Shown here: piece after piece, positions 59,138 through 64,000 of the stretch
Layout: each line of letters begins with the position of its first letter
Position numbering within the stretch: the first letter of the stretch is position 1
From: Phytoseiulus persimilis
Taxonomy: Eukaryota > Arthropoda > Arachnida > Mesostigmata > Phytoseiidae
Reading direction: 5' to 3'
NCBI GenBank assembly: GCA_037576195.1
Contig: CM075101.1
Location: 53,692,001-53,756,000, forward strand
Length of the DNA stretch: 64,000 nt
Translations under genes and position numbers: made by a program
The notes under the pieces: generated by a model
Databases searched by the model: none
What the model was told of the DNA's origin: nothing
Seen by the model: only the letters and a program-made list of their open reading frames with translations

Positions 59138-61040
59138 ACGGTCAAGGGGAGGACTCGGATTGAGACGTTTTCATTACCATAGCCCTGGTTTCTTGAGGCG
59201 CTCGTGGACGGAATGAATGATCGCGATGAGGCACACTCGCGCCGATCCGCTCTGCGTTCGCATAAAACACTGCTTCCAGCATCGACGTGAACCCACGATC
59301 TCTGAGTACGACTGTTTGAGGGCCCTTCCAGAATCATCACTTCTTCCTCACTAATATTTTCACACCTCTACCGGTTTCTGATCATAACCAGATGAATGAC
59401 TTCATCGGTCGACGAGCGGAGTTGCCAGTCCGCTGCTGCGGAGTCCGGTGGAGAGCGTTGGGTTTGGGCACTGGAAAGGATCACAAGCATTTCCGTTCTC
59501 TGTTTTGTCGCAGCCCACCGTTTCCGGGATGGCGGCCGCAGTTCGTCGACGCGTTCCAAACAGAATCTCGCCCACAGTAAGAGTGGGAAAGCCCCGTTCC
59601 ATCTTTCTCGACCCCTCGAGGAGTTTCCCGGAAAATTCATCGAGAATCCGAAGCCCCCGCTGTGCCCTATCCCTAATCCTTCTCGGATTATTCATCGCAT
59701 GATCGAGCAGATCTCCGAACGCTCTGAAGGGCGGACTTTCGCCTCAGCTCCACTAGGTTACTCCATCGCCTCCATTGTGGCAGGGAATCAGCTTCACCGG
59801 ATAGTTATGTCCACGGATAGGTGTGGTCTTGGTGAGGAACTTCCCAGAAAAGTGCGAAATCAAATGAAGACTACTTCAGGGAAGCGCAGGAGAATCCCTG
59901 GAATATTCTGCCCGTGGAGTACGTGTCAATCACGAGGAACGGAGGAGCCGTGATCCCGTTCTGAGAATCTTTGGCAACAATCCGTCTGCGGACTCATAAG
60001 CGGAGAGAACGACCTCTCAACGTCGGCGTTGGTGGAAGCGCTTCCCATATTGGGCCCTCTGTCGAAGCGACTCGGGATGATCGAACGAAATTGACAACTG
60101 AAATTCTCTCGTTCCATCAGCCCCTCCCGCTGTCGCTCACGATCCAGACACGCTCCTCCTTTGCGTACACAGTTATTGGATGCATTAAATTCGCCACGTC
60201 GGATATTCATCGTGCTTCTCTACGGAAATGCATCGCTCATGTTCTCTCTCACTGCCCTTAACTTCGGTCGATGTTTACGATGCTTTCGCTGACGAGTTTA
60301 GACAGTCTGTCTGGATTGTTCGTTTCCTTATCGAGAGTTTCTCTAACAATCCCGAATTGTTCTGCTGAAGTCTTGTGCGTGTGTCCCATCGCGATAACCC
60401 CGCTTGACCCCCTCACGGATGGTCCGTTTTCTGAACCTTTCTCACGCGGTTGGTCATAGTCTCCAGCTCTGGCTAGAAGCGCACTACCGCTGCTTCGGCG
60501 ACGTCAGTGATCCAAGCTGTGAAGCATATTAGCCGTTCGCGGTGGCGTGTTCAGGGCGGTTCGACCGTATTTCGTTGTCGACACTGCGGGCATCACCTTC
60601 GGCAAGCTCGCTACCGGCGAGTTCGAGTACGAACGCGTTCGGTGTAAACAACCTGACCGGCCCAGCTTCGAGGGAGCGCGCGGGAGAGGGGCTGATTGGA
60701 ACTTGGGCCTGATGTTTCATGAATCCCGGTAAATACACACCTGTTGACAAACCTCTTCTTTGGACGGTGCTCGCTAAACGTTCGAACTGTGGATTGAATT
60801 CGGGTTTCGAAGACCTTGTTATGAAAATTGAGGTCCTGCACGCCGTAGGATCCGAGTCGGAGTTTGCTTCTCTCGATGTTCCTTCCGCGGAGATTCTTGT
60901 CTGCTCCTTTAATCCGAAATGTGAGGTCATGGACCCGTGCTACACTGGCTCCAGCGTATGGAGTCGAGGAAAGCTTCACTCAATCAATCGCGTAGGTGTA
61001 CGGTGGCTTATCGAGGATGCAGATCAGAGCCAGATCGTTT
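59138..61040. other. Interval without an assigned gene
   Basis: Several overlapping open frames (185 codons plus at 59396-59953; 133 codons minus at 60529-60930; 107 codons plus at 60719-61042) compete on both strands, so none is reported as a gene. The GC-rich character makes chance openness likely. Confidence 0.3.
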
Positions 61041-61044
61041 GAGA

Positions 61045-61637
61045 TCAAGGCCCGCTCAGTCCATTTGTGGAATCGGTTGACCGCGTTTTGAAGTCTTCCA
61101 TGTTCCAGTTCGTCAGGAATCCGCCAGACTGCCAATGATTGCTCCCCGGGGCAGCCAGATGTGATTTCGGCAGCGGAGGAGGAATGCCCGGTAAAGGGGA
61201 CTCTGAAGCATGACGCGTCTCTTTCAAGCGATGCTTAATGCTTCAGAAACGGCTAAACGCTGGAAAGTCTCGCAGCAAGAACCAAGCACTCGTGTGCATA
61301 TTATCCGGGGCTCGAGAGGAGAAGTACTATTTGAGGAGAATTTCCATCGACAAAATAGCAATTCAGAAGTGGCCGGAGTTTGAGTGTCCAAATCATTCGT
61401 GTGTTTCAGCTTCATGAGCTGCTCGAGAAGCTCCCCTTCTAGAAGCATGACGGGATTATCAGATTCAGCTGCCCAGTCGTTGTTCTGAGATCCACGATAA
61501 CCGTCGTGGAGGAGTCGCTGAGTTCTAGTGACCTTGGACATGAATACTTCAGCTTCAGCAGTGGGATCGGACTCAAATGTCGAGAATGTACGACTCCTCG
61601 AAGACAGCGAGGAGCGCTCCCTCAGAACTTGGGATTC
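61045..61637 (-). CDS. Unidentified gene, C-terminal exons
   Basis: From a likely acceptor (GTGGAACAG, about 61638) the minus strand reads ESQVLRERSSLSSRSRTFST, then FESDPTAEAEVFMSKVTR and, further on, LLEGELLEQLMKLKHTNDL before a less convincing part. After the acceptor-like TTTCTGAAG at about 61236 it continues as a Pro-rich segment (SPLPGIPPPLPKSHLA) and ends STDSTNGLSGP at TGA 61045-61047. This looks like a regulatory protein with Ser-rich and polyproline tails. The donor between the two parts was not found. Family not recognised. Confidence 0.4.
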
Positions 61638-61639
61638 CC

Positions 61640-64000
61640 TGTTCCACGGGAACCGGGTTCACCCGCCACGGGGAACTCTTTTCCGTATGGGTTGGGCATT
61701 ATTTGCTCGCGTGCTTTTTGTTCGAGTTAGGAATCGGGTATACTCTGGGAATACATATACCCTTCAGTTAATCGTGTCGGGAGAAAACTATTTGTCAGTC
61801 CCTGAACCATCTCACGGTTTGCGGTTCTCGAGAACAGAGCCGTTCCTGACTCGCTCACTTGCGGCACAGCACTTGGAAGGGTCGCTAGAGCTCCAGGCCG
61901 CCCCGATCATTGAGCAATCCTCGTCACTGGCCCGCGCTCCGGCCGTAATCTTTCTCCATTCCAGGTTTCATCGGATATTAAGGAATCATATACCTTCCAG
62001 ATTCCTGGGAATATCTCCACGCAGCTCAACTCGGAAGCATACACATGACAACCAAGCAACATGCGCTGCAGCGGAATGCCCGGTCAGAAGCGAAGAACTC
62101 AGAAGTAATGCCCCGGTCGACCAACAGCGCCCGATATCGAACAAATCCAGCCCGGTGGAACACTGCTAAGCGCCGAATATATCGTGGACATTCCAAGTCG
62201 AATTTACTTCAGAAGAAACTTCATGTCAGAATGATAAGCCCGATTCCGGGTTTCTGACAGCCGCTCGGAGCAAACAGTGTGGTTCCCTGCATCACCGAGG
62301 CAATCCGAGGTTTCCGGATTTCCAAGAGGCAGTCGGGGAAAGCACTGTCGTGCCAATCAGTGCCGGATTGGTCACGTCACGTCGAGCACGAGAAACGCAG
62401 GTCACGATACGGGCCGGTGCTTCCCCTGGTTGACGCCTCGGTCGTAGAACACACCCCTAAAATTGGCAGAAATACTCAAACTGGAATCGCACATCGAGCC
62501 TCTCCCAGTTCCCCGTTGGATCCGATGGTCGCAGACCGCCAAGATCAATGTTAAGCTATATACGAGCGGGCACAAGCGCAGGATCTCATCAGCTCATCCA
62601 TTTGAGACGCCTATATTGGACATGAGCGCAGATTGTAGTTGGGTGCGGCCAACCGTGCGGCCCGCGTTGTGCCGAGCGGAACTCCGTGCGCTCATGGATC
62701 GTCTGCACGAAACAAGCGATGTGGGAATCACATATGCCTGAACACTGTAGCGCGATTCATTCTACCGGAGCTCCGTGAACCTGTGCACAAAACATACGCA
62801 GAGTACAATTCAGAGCTTGATATTTCGTTGTTCGGAGACTATATCGTTATTTTGTGAGGGTCGTTGCGGCGCAGCTCGTCTGGATCTAAGACGGAGGCGG
62901 TTAGGAAGGAATCGTTCGAGTGACTTTCTCTCAAGAAAATCCTGCCAACGTTACCCGGCTGGAGAGGATCTGTCAGCGAGCCAGCACAACGTCGTTGCGC
63001 AGCACAGCCTCATAAAGATAATATTATCAAGAGTCGGATTTCTACCGTCCTTGATAAGCTGACCACTAACGGGTGGTTACCAGTGGTCGAAAATATCGGT
63101 TTTCGAACAGCTTCCAGTGAATAACTAGGTTTTTCCGTGTACGGCTGACACAAGCGACTCCTCCGAAGAGCTGTCCCGACTGCTGAAGTTATTCCGTATT
63201 TTTTAAAATCTCATGTTTGGCGCTGTTCTTTCTCACCGAACTTTGCCACACCGAGGTCTCGGACTCGCGCCACGGTGGTTCAGCAGGCGCTGATCGGGTG
63301 TTCCGCAGTCGAATCCATCTCGGAAGATTTCATCGAGATCAATTGCTCACATTCCCTATCCCCGTGATGTCAGCGCTCACTTTCCCACGGCTCTTCGAGT
63401 CTGATGTTCGCAAGCTTCGTTAGCGAGATGAGAACATTGAGCTAAACTGATTGAGAAACTTGAAAAATGTGAATCGAGAGCTCATCATCTTGGCTGAAGT
63501 TGATTTTAGGCGCTCAGCGGTCATTTACCTTTTGGAAATGACGTTCCACTTTTTCACCCTGCGCACCGCTCACTCACAAACACTCGAACTCGGGGGATTT
63601 CAGAGACCGTTTGATGTCTCGACGAGCCCCCCCGAGAACCTTGTCATCGCCGCTCGATTTTCGCACCCAGAAATCACCAGAAACTGTATCGTTGGCTTCA
63701 CCGGCCCTGGTTAGACGCCGGCGGAGCGCAGGTATCTTCGGCACCGGTTTCTTCCTTGTGATCGCCCACAGCGCATGCGTGAGTGAAAATCTGTGCGTAG
63801 GGGAGGGCAATAACGACGTCGTCACTGGAACCTTGGAAGCGGGAGACAACGACGCGCGCCGCGTTTCCCGAATCCTATCTTCGGGTCCGAGCTGACCTCT
63901 TTCGGGCCGAATCTTTCGCAGAACTCGAGTGACTCCCCCGAGATTCTCCGTCTCACATGTCCAGAGTCAAGCGGGCTCTGGTTGGAAGTTGCTGACCGAT
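61640..64000. other. Right end of the window, no assigned gene
   Basis: Plus-strand frames at 61528-62169, 62463-62741 and 63217-63423 and a minus-strand frame at 63574-63849 are present. None shows a domain, a clear splice structure or consistent strand preference. A minus-strand Ser/Arg-rich piece near 62700-62590 may be an upstream exon of the 61-kb gene. Confidence 0.3.

Overview
This is a eukaryotic nuclear window with metazoan genes split by short GT-AG introns, mostly 80 to 300 bases. Gene content, compact introns, roughly 50 percent GC and fragments of hAT-type DNA transposons fit an arthropod. A mite or other chelicerate is my best guess; that is inference, because no diagnostic marker gene is present.

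Recognised genes, left to right: PTPS (6-pyruvoyl-tetrahydropterin synthase, +, about 2.9-3.7 kb); mitochondrial ribosomal protein mL37/MRPL37 (+, 5.0-7.0 kb); the Bro1-domain ESCRT protein HD-PTP/PTPN23 (-, 7.8-14.4 kb, 15 exons, about 1,680 residues, convergent with MRPL37); a PAQR3-like seven-pass membrane protein (-, 17.9-20.0 kb); the U1-snRNP splicing factor LUC7L (-, 28.5-31.8 kb); the histone-H4 transcription factor HINFP (+, 35.8-37.9 kb); translation-machinery protein TMA7 (-, 38.1-39.2 kb, tail to tail with HINFP); a short secreted Cys-containing protein (+, 42.8-43.8 kb); and a galactose-3-O-sulfotransferase (-, 50.9-52.2 kb). These are mostly housekeeping genes with no common pathway. 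Several further stretches carry convincing exons that I could not name.

The rest is gene-poor. It holds a composite element with inverted ends and 45-base repeats (15.56-16.45 kb), a relative of its repeat block at 32.7-33.0 kb, a degenerate array at 33.4-33.6 kb, a complete hAT-type MITE (24.58-24.82 kb), a second TIR element (39.71-40.03 kb) and solo hAT-like ends.

The most notable signals are: (1) apparent frame breaks concentrated in LUC7L (four exons), HINFP (two) and PAQR3 (one), each surrounded by conserved sequence and intact splice sites, while PTPN23, MRPL37, TMA7, PTPS and the sulfotransferase are unbroken; (2) an HD-PTP phosphatase domain whose WPD loop, P-loop and Q-loop all deviate from an active enzyme; (3) the inverted-end repeat element. 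No prokaryotic operon, CRISPR array or rRNA gene is present.
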